Counted from the first letter of the stretch, positions 11,593 through 21,553 are shown. The stretch is 64,000 nucleotides of DNA from Thalassospira alkalitolerans (GCF_002115745.1 NZ_JFKB01000002.1:186001-250000); one strand, 5' to 3'. Translations and numbers: made by a program. The notes: generated from the letters alone by a model not told the origin.

Positions 11593-11616
11593 AAAAAAGC
11601 GACCCGAACGGGCCGC
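11593..11616 (-). terminator. Rho-independent terminator after lpxC
   Basis: Read on the minus strand: GCGGCCCG, loop TT, CGGGTCGC, then a run of six T. The stem has one G-U pair. It lies 34 bp after the lpxC stop and would separate lpxC from bamD transcription. Confidence 0.8.
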
Positions 11617-11649
11617 CTTGATCAGTTTATCTTTGCCCCGGTAAAAGGC

Positions 11650-12618
11650 TTAAGCCATTGCCAGTTCTTGCGTTTCAACCGAATGCAGGGCGGATTTGCG
11701 CATCGGAACAAGGCGCCATGCACTGGCATCGGCCAGCAATGCCTTCAAAAGCAGGTTATTGACGTGATGACCGGATTTATATGCGGTCACTTTGCCCTGA
11801 AGTTGTTTGCCAGCGGTGTAAAGATCGCCAAGTGCGTCCAGAATTTTGTGACGGACGAATTCGTCCTCATAACGAAGGCCTTCTTCGTTCATGACCTCAT
11901 CGCCTGACAGGACAACGGCGTTATCAAGCGAACCGCCGCGCGCCAGCCCCATGGACCGCATGGCTTCAACTTCATGCAGGAAGCCAAAAGTCCGGGCGCG
12001 TGAAATATCGGCAACAAATACGCCGTCATCGAATTTAACCGACATGCGTTGATTTTTGATGGCCTTGCTGGCGAAATCGATTTCAAAATCAATTTCAAAT
12101 CCATGGGCCGGGTCAACCCGTGCGGTGCAGCCTTTATATTCAACTTCAACCGATTTAAGGACTTCAATCACTTGGCGCGGGGCGTTCTGTTCCGTGATCC
12201 CGACGCAATCGATCAGGAAATTGAACGGGGCAGAACTGCCATCCATCACCGGGACTTCGTCGGCATCGATATCGATCAGAACGTTGTCGATGCGGCTTCC
12301 GGCAAGGGCGGCCATCAGATGTTCGATGGTGCCAATCTTGATCCCGGCATCGCGGTCGCCAAGGCAGGTGCAAAGCTGGGTATCAATCACCCCATCGTAA
12401 CGTGCCGGAAACAACGGCTGGCTTGCCAGATCCGTGCGGCGAAATACAATGCCGTGATTTTCAGATGCAGGATGCAGGGTAATGCGGATTTTGTGACCCG
12501 AATGAAGCCCGACACCGGCACAGCCGATCGATGCTTTAAGGGTGCGCTGGCGTACGACATCATGATCAGATGTGCCCGAATGTGCCAGGGCAGCGCTGAG
12601 GTCAGCAATCTTGTTCAC
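11650..12618 (-). CDS. lpxC: UDP-3-O-acyl-N-acetylglucosamine deacetylase LpxC
   Basis: A zinc enzyme committing UDP-GlcNAc to lipid A synthesis. Conserved zinc and catalytic motifs are all present: GTIEHLMAAL, 'ADEVPVMDGSSAPF', FVRHKILDALGDL and 'KSGHHVNNLL'. The start is set at GTG 12618 (322 residues) because GGGGG stands five to nine bases before it; a TTG at 12630 would add four residues but has no comparable ribosome site. It follows ftsZ on the same strand, behind a terminator, so probably has its own promoter in the 12631-12845 gap, and has its own terminator at 11593-11616. Confidence 0.96.
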   Translation of the reverse strand: MNKIADLSAALAHSGTSDHDVVRQRTLKASIGCAGVGLHSGHKIRITLHPASENHGIVFRRTDLASQPLFPARYDGVIDTQLCTCLGDRDAGIKIGTIEHLMAALAGSRIDNVLIDIDADEVPVMDGSSAPFNFLIDCVGITEQNAPRQVIEVLKSVEVEYKGCTARVDPAHGFEIDFEIDFASKAIKNQRMSVKFDDGVFVADISRARTFGFLHEVEAMRSMGLARGGSLDNAVVLSGDEVMNEEGLRYEDEFVRHKILDALGDLYTAGKQLQGKVTAYKSGHHVNNLLLKALLADASAWRLVPMRKSALHSVETQELAMA

Positions 12619-12845
12619 AGGAACCCCCAAAGGTCAGGTCAGTCAGTTTTATAAACAAATACGCCATGTTGGGCGCCATCGGGATGTTTCCCCGATTTCT
12701 TAGCATCAGACCCTACAGGCGCTGTGACAATAGAACAAATCACTCTTTGTTACGCTTTGTAAATGGTTTAACGTATTGAGAAATATGATAATTATCTCAG
12801 AATATCACCAAATTGAAATTTTCAGTTTCATGATTGTCCCGATCT

Positions 12846-12879
12846 AAAAAAAGGGGAAGGCCAAAGCCTTCCCCTTTTT
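12846..12879 (-). terminator. Rho-independent terminator after ftsZ
   Basis: GGGGAAGGC, loop of four, GCCTTCCCC, flanked by A and T runs, 17 bp after the ftsZ stop. A perfect stem with T5 or longer in the minus direction; it should end the ftsA/ftsZ transcript before lpxC. Confidence 0.9.
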
Positions 12880-12895
12880 CGCGCGGAGAATGTCG

Positions 12896-14572
12896 TCAGT
12901 TGGCCTGACGACGCAGGAAGGCTGGGATTTCCAGAAGATCGTCAGACGTATTCGATGTCTTGACGCGGGAAGCTGGATCCGCCTTCAAGGAAAGGCCACT
13001 ATCATCACCAAGCGGCATTTCAGTCTGGCGCGGTGATGGCGCCTGTGGCTGCGGGTGCGCCGAGCGCGGTGCCGGGTGATGGGGCTGTTGTTCTGCATGG
13101 TCGTCGTGACCGCCCTTGTTCTTGCCAAACAGGGTCCGCAGGCCAAAGCGCGGCGGGGTTGCGTTCTGGGCATCGGCGGCTTCGAACACATCCGGGCGGT
13201 GGTTTTGTTCTGCGTCGCTCGGACGGGCCGGCCGCGGCGGAATAAAGGCCATGTCACCATTTTCCTTCGGCTTTTCGGCCGGGGTAAAATGCTGTGCGGG
13301 CCGCGAAATCGGTTTCGGTTTCAGAACCGTCTGACCCATTTCGATGGACCCGGTTTGGGGTGCCGTCGGCTGATTGCTCAGTTCTGGCTGCTGTGCGGTG
13401 CCGGTGGCGGCAAAACGATCAGCCGGGATTTCGCCGATTGATGCCCCGCCGTTGTAACCGGTCTGTGCAGCATTGTCCGACCCATGTGCAACCGCGGCGG
13501 CAACGCCGTGCTGACCAAAGGATGGGGTTGCCATTTTGGCAGGCTGTTCAACCGGTTTCGATGTGACTGAAACGGTGGTTGGCTGCGGACGGCGGACGTC
13601 TTCGGCATCGATGCCGGTGGCAACGACGGAAACGCGAAGCGCGCCTTCGATGGTCGGATCAAAGGTCGACCCAAAGATGATATTGGCTTCGGAAGCAACT
13701 TCTTCGCGAATACGGTTCGCGGCTTCGTCGACTTCGTAAAGGGCCATATCCATGCCGCCGGTGATGTTGATAAGGACCGCACGTGCGCCCTTCATCGATG
13801 CATCTTCCAAAAGCGGATTTGCAATGGCGGCCTCGGCGGCCTCAAGGGCGCGTTTTTCGCCGGTGGCTTCGCCGGTTCCCATCATGGCTTTGCCCATCTC
13901 GCCCATCACGGTGCGAATATCGGCAAAGTCAAGGTTCACAAGGCCCGGAACCATCATAAGGTCGGTGATGGATCGGACGCCATTGCGCAGAACATCATCG
14001 GCCATCTGGAAGGCATCTGCGAATGTGGTTTTTTCATTCGCGACCCGGAACAAATTCTGGTTCGGAATGATGATCAGCGTATCGACATACTGTTGAAGCT
14101 GTTCAATACCCTGTTCGGCGGTACGCATGCGGCGCGTGCCTTCGAAATGGAACGGTTTGGTAACAACACCAACCGTCAGAATGCCAGCTTCCTTGGCGGC
14201 ACGTGCGATGACCGGGGCGGCACCGGTACCAGTACCGCCACCCATGCCCGCGGTGATAAACACCATGTGGCAGCCTTCAAGCTGGGCTTGAATGTCTTCG
14301 ATCGATTCTTCGGCGGCGGCACTGCCCGCATCGGGACGTGCGCCTGCACCCAACCCTTGCGTGATCTTGCGACCAAGCTGCATCTTGCGTGCGGCTTTGC
14401 TTTGGCTAAGGGCCTGTGAATCCGTGTTGGCAACGATAAAATCGCAACCTTCAAGTTCGGATGCGATCATATTGTTGACAGCATTACCCCCGGCGCCACC
14501 GACGCCGATAACGGTAATCTTCGGTTTTAGGTTTTCTTCCGTTTCTGGAACGGAAAAATTGATTGTACTCAT
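12896..14572 (-). CDS. ftsZ: Cell division GTPase FtsZ
   Basis: The tubulin homologue that forms the Z ring. The GTPase domain occupies about residues 12-325 with the [13 protein letters not shown] tubulin signature and NTDSQAL. A long disordered linker rich in Pro, Gln and Ala (about 325-540) follows, then the conserved C-terminal peptide [12 protein letters not shown] that binds FtsA and other partners. At 558 residues it is longer than enterobacterial FtsZ but normal for alphaproteobacteria. GAGGAAGAG precedes the ATG. It lies downstream of ftsA across a 223-bp gap containing two hairpins. Confidence 0.98.
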   Translation of the reverse strand: MSTINFSVPETEENLKPKITVIGVGGAGGNAVNNMIASELEGCDFIVANTDSQALSQSKAARKMQLGRKITQGLGAGARPDAGSAAAEESIEDIQAQLEGCHMVFITAGMGGGTGTGAAPVIARAAKEAGILTVGVVTKPFHFEGTRRMRTAEQGIEQLQQYVDTLIIIPNQNLFRVANEKTTFADAFQMADDVLRNGVRSITDLMMVPGLVNLDFADIRTVMGEMGKAMMGTGEATGEKRALEAAEAAIANPLLEDASMKGARAVLINITGGMDMALYEVDEAANRIREEVASEANIIFGSTFDPTIEGALRVSVVATGIDAEDVRRPQPTTVSVTSKPVEQPAKMATPSFGQHGVAAAVAHGSDNAAQTGYNGGASIGEIPADRFAATGTAQQPELSNQPTAPQTGSIEMGQTVLKPKPISRPAQHFTPAEKPKENGDMAFIPPRPARPSDAEQNHRPDVFEAADAQNATPPRFGLRTLFGKNKGGHDDHAEQQPHHPAPRSAHPQPQAPSPRQTEMPLGDDSGLSLKADPASRVKTSNTSDDLLEIPAFLRRQAN

Positions 14573-14588
14573 TGTTTGCTCTTCCTCT

Positions 14589-14657
14589 CCGCGCTTTAGA
14601 GCTTAAGGTCAGCGCGGCCTTCCCTTTGCCACGCCATGACGGAGATGCCTCCGTCAT
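14589..14657 (-). promoter_or_regulatory. Two hairpins in the ftsZ leader
   Basis: Two inverted repeats lie in the ftsA-ftsZ gap just upstream of the ftsZ ribosome site: CCGCGCT/AGCGCGG (14589-14595 with 14611-14617) and a perfect ATGACGGAG/CTCCGTCAT stem with a four-base loop (14636-14644 with 14649-14657). Neither has a T run, so a translational or stability role is more likely than termination. Function is inferred only. Confidence 0.4.
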
Positions 14658-14795
14658 TAGACCTTGGCATTCGTTTTAGCGGGCAAAGAGTTATTGCCGT
14701 ATTAATAACACTGGAAGATTTCGAAAAATTATCAGGTTTTTTGTCAGATTAGATTATTCTAATGCGTCTACCTGTGTAATTAACAGGTTCGGACC

Positions 14796-16046
14796 CTAGA
14801 AGTTTTCCTTGAACCACGATCCCAACCGACCCCAGCGACCACCCGATTGGCGGATTTGCGCCATGGCTTCGCTTAGCGGATCGTTTTGTTGTTCAATGGA
14901 CCGCAAAAGCAGGCCCGCAGCGGCGGAAAAAGCCGGTCCGGCGGTGGCATCGGCAAGGCCCGAAACCCCGTGCGGGGTGGCAATGGTTGCCGGGCGTTCA
15001 AACATCTGACTGGCCAGATCGGCAATCGCGTTAAGCTGGCTGGCCCCGCCGGTCAGAACGATGGATCGACCGCCAATCTGCGATAACCCGTGTTCGTCAA
15101 GCTGATCCCGGATCAGTTCGAATGTTTCTTCAAGGCGCGGTTTGATGATGTTGATCAACATCGACCGCGGCACATGGTTGACGTTGTTTTCGTCTTCGTC
15201 CCCAATTACCGGCACGGCCAGAATTTCCTGATCATCGGATGGCGATGTCAGCGCACTGCCATGCAGCGTCTTCATCCGTTCGGCATGGTTAAGCGACGTA
15301 TTTAAACCATAGGCAATATCGCGCGTCACATGTGCCCCGCCGACCGGCACGGTTGCGGTATATATCACCTGACCACCATGGAAAACAGCGACACTGGTGG
15401 TGCCCGCCCCCATATCGATGACGGTTGCGCCAAGATCGCGCTGATCGACGGTTAATGCCGACAGACCCGATGCCAATGGCGTCACCACCGTTTCCTCGAT
15501 GGCAAGATGGCAGCGCCCCAAAAGGGTTTCCAAATTGCGAAGCGGGGCGGTTTGGGTGCGCACGAAATGCAGATCAAGTCCGACGACCGAGCCATACATG
15601 CCGCGCGGGTCCCGCAATCCGGTGGCGGAATCAACCCGAAAGCCAAGCGGTACGGTGTGGATCAGCTCATCGCCAGCCTGACGCAGCATGGCTTCTTTCT
15701 GATCATTCAGCTTGCGGATTTCCAGATTGCCAATCGGACGCGAGCCCAGCGGCAGCTCAACCGTATGGGTTTCGGATTCGGGGCGGCCGCCGGATAAATT
15801 GACGATAACGGACTCAATGGTATGGCCCGCCATTTTTTCAGCCGCATTCACCGCCGCAAGGACAACTTCCTGTGCAGCGTCAAGATTGGCGATTGATCCA
15901 CTTTGCAGCCCCTTGGACATATTATGTCCAATGCCGACGACTTTCGGGGGCTGGCCCTTTTCACGACGGGCAATAAAGCAACATACCTTGGACGTGCCGA
16001 TGTCCAAGGCAGCGATCAAGCCTGATCTGGTTTTGTTGCGTGCCAA
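14796..16046 (-). CDS. ftsA: Cell division protein FtsA
   Basis: An actin-like ATPase that tethers FtsZ to the membrane. The actin fold starts with 'GLIAALDIGTSKVCCFIARR', contains the SHS2/1C domain, a phosphate-2 motif DMGAGTTSVAVF and SIVLTGGASQL, and ends in an amphipathic membrane-targeting helix (GRWGRLGSWFKENF). The start is TTG 16046, the only start that keeps the normal N-terminus; it has only AGAG as a weak ribosome site. Usually ftsA is fused transcriptionally to ftsQ; here 15 kb of opposite-strand genes separates them, so it must have a promoter in 16047-16215. Confidence 0.96.
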   Translation of the reverse strand: MARNKTRSGLIAALDIGTSKVCCFIARREKGQPPKVVGIGHNMSKGLQSGSIANLDAAQEVVLAAVNAAEKMAGHTIESVIVNLSGGRPESETHTVELPLGSRPIGNLEIRKLNDQKEAMLRQAGDELIHTVPLGFRVDSATGLRDPRGMYGSVVGLDLHFVRTQTAPLRNLETLLGRCHLAIEETVVTPLASGLSALTVDQRDLGATVIDMGAGTTSVAVFHGGQVIYTATVPVGGAHVTRDIAYGLNTSLNHAERMKTLHGSALTSPSDDQEILAVPVIGDEDENNVNHVPRSMLINIIKPRLEETFELIRDQLDEHGLSQIGGRSIVLTGGASQLNAIADLASQMFERPATIATPHGVSGLADATAGPAFSAAAGLLLRSIEQQNDPLSEAMAQIRQSGGRWGRLGSWFKENF

Positions 16047-16092
16047 TTGTTTGCTCTGAACTTTTTAAAAATATAGTCGGGCTTTTTGCTGC

Positions 16093-16144
16093 CTGATCTT
16101 ATGCCGGTTTTCGCCCATAAGCGGTTGCAAATTGGTTAAGGCAG
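16093..16144. repeat. 52-bp direct repeat, copy 1
   Basis: Begins CTGATCTTATGCCGGTTT and ends AATTGGTTAAGGCAG. It matches 25689-25740 in the same orientation with about seven substitutions and no gaps; the sequence on either side differs. It sits between ftsA and the IclR gene, so the two copies bracket the IclR-Dpp-GGT-M20 module. This copy also has a CTTATG/CATAAG inverted repeat. Read on the minus strand it contains TTAACCAA. Confidence 0.75.
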
Positions 16145-16215
16145 CGAACGTTATGGCCATATTTCCGGTCTTATATCGTTTGTGTAACAAACAGCCGGGG
16201 TATTCGTTGCCCAAT

Positions 16216-16995
16216 CTATCTGGATGGGACGATCGATTGAGCGGCTTCGACGACAAGGGGGGCGATTTCTGCTTCTGCCCGTTCGGTTGTCCATCGGATA
16301 GAGGGCAGAGAGCAATGAATGGCGCCAATCGGCGTCCCCTCGATCGAGCAAATTGCCGCTGCGATGTTGATTTCATCGGGCAGGACTTGCTTTTGTGTCA
16401 GGCAATATCCTTTTTCCCGGGCCATCAGGATATTGTCGAGTATGGCTTCGCGGTCGGTCGTGGTTTTGGGGGTGTATTGGGTGATTGGCCAGTCACGGAC
16501 GCATTCGCGAATAACTGTTTCGGGTTTGCGGCTCAATATGACCCGCCCGGATGATGCGACAAGGGCCGGAACACGTCGACCAACTGCCGATGCACCAAAG
16601 TTCGTCCGATGGTTGGGCATGCGGACAACATATATAATATCGGTTCCGATTGGCTCGGCCATATTGATCGTCTGTGCGGTCTGGCGGCTAAGGTCAATAA
16701 GACGCGGCATCGCCAACTGGGCCAGATAATCAGACCACAGATAGCTATATGCCATTTCCAGATATTTGACCGATGGTTTGAACCGCCGTGTTTCGGCATT
16801 TTTTTCAAGATAGCCAAGTTCATGCAGCGTATTGGCATATCGTTGCGCCGCACTTTTTTCGAGCCCGGTGACCTTTACGATATCAGACAGCCCAAGTTCT
16901 GATCTGTCCTCGGAAAAGGCTTCGAGAACCAGCATGCCTTTTTCCAGAGATGTTACGAAAAGGGTATCCTGGCGCAACTTTTTCCCATCCGGCAT
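16216..16995 (-). CDS. IclR-family transcriptional regulator
   Basis: A 259-residue regulator. The N-terminal winged helix (about residues 12-75: 'SLEKGMLVLEAFSEDRSELG', LSDIVKVTGLEKSAAQRY, LHELGYLEKN) is followed by the GAF-like IclR effector domain ending in the family pattern 'ICSIEGTPIGAIHCSLP'. The usual ligand is a small carboxylate or catabolic intermediate. It is divergent from the dipeptide ABC transporter operon starting at 17158, so it likely controls uptake and hydrolysis of the peptide substrate. A 16-bp inverted repeat lies in the shared promoter region. Confidence 0.9.
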   Translation of the reverse strand: MPDGKKLRQDTLFVTSLEKGMLVLEAFSEDRSELGLSDIVKVTGLEKSAAQRYANTLHELGYLEKNAETRRFKPSVKYLEMAYSYLWSDYLAQLAMPRLIDLSRQTAQTINMAEPIGTDIIYVVRMPNHRTNFGASAVGRRVPALVASSGRVILSRKPETVIRECVRDWPITQYTPKTTTDREAILDNILMAREKGYCLTQKQVLPDEINIAAAICSIEGTPIGAIHCSLPSIRWTTERAEAEIAPLVVEAAQSIVPSR

Positions 16996-17075
16996 GGTTT
17001 CATTTCCTCATGATTTCTTTTTTGTCCACATTATCATCGTTGACATGCAGCTTTTTGTTATCTTATCGTGGTGAT

Positions 17076-17091
17076 ATACAGTACGCTGTAT
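17076..17091. promoter_or_regulatory. Candidate IclR operator
   Basis: ATACAG-TACG-CTGTAT is a perfect 6-4-6 inverted repeat between the divergent IclR gene and the ABC operon, about 70 bp upstream of the first transporter gene and just downstream of a TTGACA at 17040-17045. Position and symmetry suit a repressor site; assignment to this IclR protein is inference. Confidence 0.5.
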
Positions 17092-17157
17092 TACAATATA
17101 ATACAAAGTGTTTTCTATAAGACAAAGAAAAACACAAACATATATCAGGAGGCTATC

Positions 17158-18675
17158 ATGAAACAGATCCTTAAGGGGGCTGGTGTATTTGCCCTTGTAT
17201 TGGCCGCGTCTGGCGCGGCCCAGGCCGACAAGGCCAGCGATACACTTAATATTGCATTCACCAAAGAACTTGAAAATGTCGACAGTTTCTATAATTCGGC
17301 CCGCGAAGGGGTGATCTTGCAGCGATCCATCTGGGATGGATTGATTTATCGCGATCCCTATAGCGGCGAATACACAGGAAACCTTGCGACGGATTGGACC
17401 TGGGTTGACGATGTGACCCTGGATCTGAATTTGCGCGAGGGGGTTACATTCCATAATGGCGAACCCTTCGATGCTGATGACGTTGTCGCAACGGTTAACT
17501 GGGTTGCCGATGAAAAGAACGGGGTGAAAACCCAGCGTAACGTCAACTGGATGAAAAGTGCTGAGAAGCTCGAACAATTCAAAGTTCGTATACATCTGAA
17601 GGATCCGTTCCCGGCGGCGATTGAATATCTTGCCGGTCCGGTATCGATCTATCCCAATGAATATTATGCCAAGGTCGGCCCAACAGGTATGGGGCTTAAC
17701 CCGGTGGGGACAGGTCCCTACAAGGTTGTTTCTGTCGAACCGGGCAAGCATTTCGTTCTGGAAAAATACGAAAACTATCACAAGGATAGCCCAAAGGGGC
17801 AGCCGAAGATCGGGCATCTTGATATTCGGACCATCCCCGATTTCAATACCCAGGCGGCTGAATTGTTTAGCGGCGGGCTGGACTGGATTTGGCAGGTGCC
17901 GCCAGATCAGGCCGAAAGCCTCGGTGCGATGGGCAGTTTCACCGTTGCCAATGAAAGCACCATGCGGATTGGCTATCTGACATTTGACGGGGCCGGGCGC
18001 ACCGGTGCGGGTAATCCGCTGACCAAAAAACTTGTCCGTCAGGCGATCTCCCATGCGATTGACCGCAAGACAATTGTTGCGGCATTGCTCAAAGGCAACT
18101 CGCGTGTCGTTAATTCTTTCTGCTTCCCGTCACAATTTGGCTGCGAGCAGGACGTCACCACCTATGATTATGATCCGCAAAAAGCCAAAGAACTGCTTGC
18201 AGAAGCCGGATACCCCGATGGTTTGGAAATTGATTTCTATGCCTATCGCAATCGTGAATATGCCGAAGCCATGCTGGGCTATCTCGAAGCCGTTGGGATC
18301 AAAACCAACTTCAAGTTGTTGCAATATTCCGCATTGCGTGAACTGACAATGAAGGAAGGCGTTCCGATGTCGTTCCAGACTTGGGGTTCGTATTCAATCA
18401 ATGATGCATCGGCCAGTGTCAGCCAGTATTTCAAGTTCGGTTCGCTCGATACCACGCAAGACCAACAGATCAAGGACTGGCTTGATGTTGCTGATAGCTC
18501 GGTGGATCCCGAAAAACGCAAGGAATACTATTCCAAGGCGTTGAAGCGGATTGCCGACGAAGCATTCTGGCTGCCGTTGTTCTCCTATAACGCCAACTAT
18601 GTCTTCACTCAGGATCTGGATTATGCGCCGACGACGGATGCTATTCCGCGTTTCTTCCAGATGAGCTGGAAATAA
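17158..18675 (+). CDS. Dipeptide/oligopeptide ABC transporter substrate-binding protein (family 5)
   Basis: A 505-residue periplasmic binding protein with a signal peptide (core 'GAGVFALVLAASGA', cleavage after AQA, residue 23). SBP_bac_5 features are present: 'WDGLIYRDPYSGEY', LNLREGVTFHNGEPFDADDVV, NPVGTGPYKV and LVRQAISHAIDRK. The start is ATG 17158, preceded by AGGAGG; in-frame text further upstream is the promoter. It is the first gene of an importer operon (binding protein, two permeases, two ATPases) followed by a gamma-glutamyltransferase-family enzyme and an M20 peptidase, which points to a peptide-like, perhaps gamma-glutamyl, substrate. Confidence 0.92.
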   Translation: MKQILKGAGVFALVLAASGAAQADKASDTLNIAFTKELENVDSFYNSAREGVILQRSIWDGLIYRDPYSGEYTGNLATDWTWVDDVTLDLNLREGVTFHNGEPFDADDVVATVNWVADEKNGVKTQRNVNWMKSAEKLEQFKVRIHLKDPFPAAIEYLAGPVSIYPNEYYAKVGPTGMGLNPVGTGPYKVVSVEPGKHFVLEKYENYHKDSPKGQPKIGHLDIRTIPDFNTQAAELFSGGLDWIWQVPPDQAESLGAMGSFTVANESTMRIGYLTFDGAGRTGAGNPLTKKLVRQAISHAIDRKTIVAALLKGNSRVVNSFCFPSQFGCEQDVTTYDYDPQKAKELLAEAGYPDGLEIDFYAYRNREYAEAMLGYLEAVGIKTNFKLLQYSALRELTMKEGVPMSFQTWGSYSINDASASVSQYFKFGSLDTTQDQQIKDWLDVADSSVDPEKRKEYYSKALKRIADEAFWLPLFSYNANYVFTQDLDYAPTTDAIPRFFQMSWK

Positions 18676-18700
18676 TCCTCCGAATCAGGGGTTCAGAACG

Positions 18701-19618
18701 GTGTTGGTATATACTTTAAAAAGGCTTGGCTTGGCCTTGTTGGTGACGCTTGCGGTTTCCATGCTCAGTTTCGCGCTTCTCTATCTTTCAGGGGATCCCG
18801 CGGCGGCCATTGCAGGTGAAACCGCATCTGCATCTGACATTGAAGCCGTAAGGCACTATTACGGTTTTGATCGGCCATGGGTCGTGCAGTATGGCGAATG
18901 GATGTTTAATGCGATCAGGGGGGATTTCGGCGAAAGTTATTACTTTAAATTGCCGGTATCGCAACTGGTCAGTGAACGTCTTTCCGTAACGATGATACTC
19001 GGTGTTTGCGGAATATCATTTGCCCTTCTGACGGCTGTACCTTTGGGGGTTGCCGCCGCCGTTCGCCCCAACAGCTTTATTGACCGGATTGCCTTGTTTA
19101 TCTCGGTCATGGGGCAAGCCATGCCAAGTTTCTGGTTTGGCTTGGTCCTGATTGTTATCTTCAGCATCAAATTCAGAATTCTGCCGCCGTCCGGCTCGGA
19201 CGGCTGGCAGAACTTTGTGATGCCGACCGTGGTGTTGGGGTATTACGCGATGCCCGCCATCATGCGGTTGACCCGTGCCGGTATGCTTGATGTGCTGGGG
19301 GCGGATTATGTTCGCACCGCGCGCGCCAAAGGGGCCGGTGAATTTCGGGTCATGTTCAAACACGCTTTGCGCAATGCGATTATCCCGGTTGTCAGTCTGG
19401 CCGCCGTCCAGATGGGCTTTATGCTGGGCGGTTCAATCGTGGTTGAATCGATTTTTGCCTTGCATGGGGCGGGTTACCTTGCGTGGGAATCAATTGGCCG
19501 GAACGATTTGCCGACTGTGCAGGCATTGATCCTTATCTTTTCGCTTTTCTATATCGTCTTCACGTTTTTGTCTGATTTGTTGAATGCATGGCTCGACCCA
19601 CGCATGAGGGTAGGTTGA
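18701..19618 (+). CDS. Dipeptide-type ABC transporter permease, DppB-like
   Basis: A 305-residue inner membrane permease with six predicted membrane segments. It has the typical N-terminal segment of the DppB/OppB subfamily ('LKRLGLALLVTLAVSMLSF') and the EAA loop facing the ATPase ('YVRTARAKGAGEFRVMFKHA'). Translation starts at GTG 18701 with AGGGG about a dozen bases upstream. It forms the heterodimeric channel with the next gene's product; the two genes are one base apart. Confidence 0.9.
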   Translation: MLVYTLKRLGLALLVTLAVSMLSFALLYLSGDPAAAIAGETASASDIEAVRHYYGFDRPWVVQYGEWMFNAIRGDFGESYYFKLPVSQLVSERLSVTMILGVCGISFALLTAVPLGVAAAVRPNSFIDRIALFISVMGQAMPSFWFGLVLIVIFSIKFRILPPSGSDGWQNFVMPTVVLGYYAMPAIMRLTRAGMLDVLGADYVRTARAKGAGEFRVMFKHALRNAIIPVVSLAAVQMGFMLGGSIVVESIFALHGAGYLAWESIGRNDLPTVQALILIFSLFYIVFTFLSDLLNAWLDPRMRVG

Positions 19619-19619
19619 T

Positions 19620-20519
19620 ATGACAAATACGACTGAAACCATGAATAATGATGTGACGGGCCCAACCCCCGGTCAGATTCTTTGGTCAAAAATATTGGGT
19701 CATCGCGGCCTGATGTTTGGATCGATTGTTCTTCTGATCATCATCGTAATGGCAATCTTTGCCCCGCTTCTGTCGCCTCATGACCCTTATCATCAGGATT
19801 TGATGGCGCGGATTATTCCGCCGGTTTGGGACGCAAGGGGAAGTTGGGATCATATCCTTGGAACCGATCATCTGGGGCGCGATTATCTGTCGCGATTGCT
19901 TTATGGCGCGCGTATTTCGCTGGCGATTGGTGGCGTGGCGGCGATCATTTCGGGGGTCATCGGGACCTGTATGGGGGTTGCTGCCGGGTATTTCGGTGGT
20001 CGTGTTGATAACTGCGTGACGTTTCTGATCAATGTCCGTCTTGCGATGCCGGTGGTGCTGGTTGCACTGGCGGTGGTCGCGGTATTTGGCGGGTCACTGC
20101 AAGTCGTGATCATCGTGCTTGGGTTATTGCTGTGGGATCGGTTTGCCGTTGTGATGCGGTCTGCGACATTGCAGTTGCGATCCATGGAATATGTGACAGC
20201 GGCCAAGGCGATCGGCTGTTCGACCAAGCGCATTATCTTTAGCGAAATCATGCCCAATATCGCCAACAATCTTATCGTGATTGTAACGCTTGAAATGGCG
20301 CATGCCATTCTTCTTGAAGCAGCCCTGTCGTTTTTGGGGCTTGGCGTGCAACCACCAACGCCGTCCTGGGGGCTGATGGTTTCCGAAGGCAAGCAGATGC
20401 TTCTGTTCGAGCCATGGATGATCTCGATACCCGGTGTTGCGCTTTTCATTCTTGTTCTTGCAATCAATTTGCTGGGCGATGGTTTGCGTGATGTTTCTGC
20501 ACCCGAGAACCGCAACTAG
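19620..20519 (+). CDS. Dipeptide-type ABC transporter permease, DppC-like
   Basis: A 299-residue permease with a cytoplasmic N-terminal stretch, then 'FGSIVLLIIIVMAIFAPLLS', the DppC-type N-terminal domain, and a BPD_transp_1 core with the EAA loop 'YVTAAKAIGCSTKRIIFSEI' and the terminal PSWGLMVSEGKQ motif characteristic of DppC/OppC. It pairs with the DppB-like protein. ATG follows the previous stop by one base, and the ATPase gene follows after 11 bp. Confidence 0.92.
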   Translation: MTNTTETMNNDVTGPTPGQILWSKILGHRGLMFGSIVLLIIIVMAIFAPLLSPHDPYHQDLMARIIPPVWDARGSWDHILGTDHLGRDYLSRLLYGARISLAIGGVAAIISGVIGTCMGVAAGYFGGRVDNCVTFLINVRLAMPVVLVALAVVAVFGGSLQVVIIVLGLLLWDRFAVVMRSATLQLRSMEYVTAAKAIGCSTKRIIFSEIMPNIANNLIVIVTLEMAHAILLEAALSFLGLGVQPPTPSWGLMVSEGKQMLLFEPWMISIPGVALFILVLAINLLGDGLRDVSAPENRN

Positions 20520-20530
20520 GGGCAAAGAAA

Positions 20531-21553
20531 ATGGAAAATATCCTTTCTGTGCGCGGGCTGAAGGTTGATATTCCGCTGGCTGCGGGAACCCTCCATGCTG
20601 TTCGCGGTATTGATTTTGAAGTACGGCGTGGGGAAACCCTGTGTGTTGTTGGTGAATCCGGAAGCGGCAAATCACTGACGTCGCTTGCGATTATGGGATT
20701 GTTGCCCAAACAGGCACAACGATCCGCAGATCGCCTTGATTTCGCGGGTGTTGATTTGCAACACGCCAGCAATCGCGACATGCGCAAACTGCGTGGCGAT
20801 CGGATTTCGATGATCTTTCAGGAACCGATGACGTCGCTTAATCCCGCTTATACCATCGGCGATCAATTGACCGAGGCATTGCTGCTTCATCGCAAGGTTG
20901 GCAAAGCCGCGGCACGTAACCGTGCGATTGAACTGCTTGAAAAAGTAGGGATTACCGCCGCTGCCAGCCGTATGAAACAGTATCCGCATCAATTGTCCGG
21001 CGGTTTGCGCCAAAGGGTGATGATTGCGATGGCCCTGATGTGCGAGCCGGATCTGATCATTGCCGATGAACCGACAACTGCCCTTGATGTCACCATTCAG
21101 GCGCAGATCCTGCGATTGCTTAAGGATCTGCAACGTGAATTGAATATGGCAATGATCCTGATCACCCATGATCTTGGTGTGGTGGCGCGTGTCGCGGATA
21201 AAGTTGCCATCATGTATGCGGGGGAAATGGTCGAAGCCGGAACCGTAAACGAGGTGTTCACAGAACCACGGCATCCCTATACCCGCGGGTTGCTGCGCTG
21301 TATTCCGGTGCCGGGCCGTACCAAAGCCGGTGAACATCTTGGGTCTATTCCCGGGATTGTGCCGTCGCTGATCGGGAACATGCCCGGATGTGCGTTTCGC
21401 AGTCGCTGTGACGAAGCCATCCCGGCCTGTGCCGCAGATATTCCAAAACGGTTGTCATCTTCGGGGCATCTTTATCGCTGTGTTCACGACTATGGCCCGT
21501 TGTCTTCATTATCCTCATCATCTGGGCTTCAGGCAAAGTCGGGGGAAGCGTGA
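20531..21553 (+). CDS. Dipeptide-type ABC transporter ATPase, DppD-like
   Basis: A 340-residue ATP-binding subunit. Walker A is GESGSGKS (41-48), the Q-loop '[20 protein letters not shown]' is of the Opp/Dpp type, the signature is [15 protein letters not shown], and Walker [15 protein letters not shown]. The C-terminal extension contains the oligopeptide-transporter domain with cysteines ([14 protein letters not shown]) that in relatives binds an iron-sulfur cluster. AAAGAAA precedes the ATG. It overlaps the next gene by one base. Confidence 0.93.
   Translation: MENILSVRGLKVDIPLAAGTLHAVRGIDFEVRRGETLCVVGESGSGKSLTSLAIMGLLPKQAQRSADRLDFAGVDLQHASNRDMRKLRGDRISMIFQEPMTSLNPAYTIGDQLTEALLLHRKVGKAAARNRAIELLEKVGITAAASRMKQYPHQLSGGLRQRVMIAMALMCEPDLIIADEPTTALDVTIQAQILRLLKDLQRELNMAMILITHDLGVVARVADKVAIMYAGEMVEAGTVNEVFTEPRHPYTRGLLRCIPVPGRTKAGEHLGSIPGIVPSLIGNMPGCAFRSRCDEAIPACAADIPKRLSSSGHLYRCVHDYGPLSSLSSSSGLQAKSGEA

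Noticed and set aside
12049-12654. Open frame antisense to lpxC
   Set aside because: Shadow of the conserved lpxC coding sequence.
17008-18054. 348-codon frame antisense to the peptide-binding protein
   Set aside because: No domain, and the opposite strand carries a clear family 5 binding protein with a strong ribosome site.
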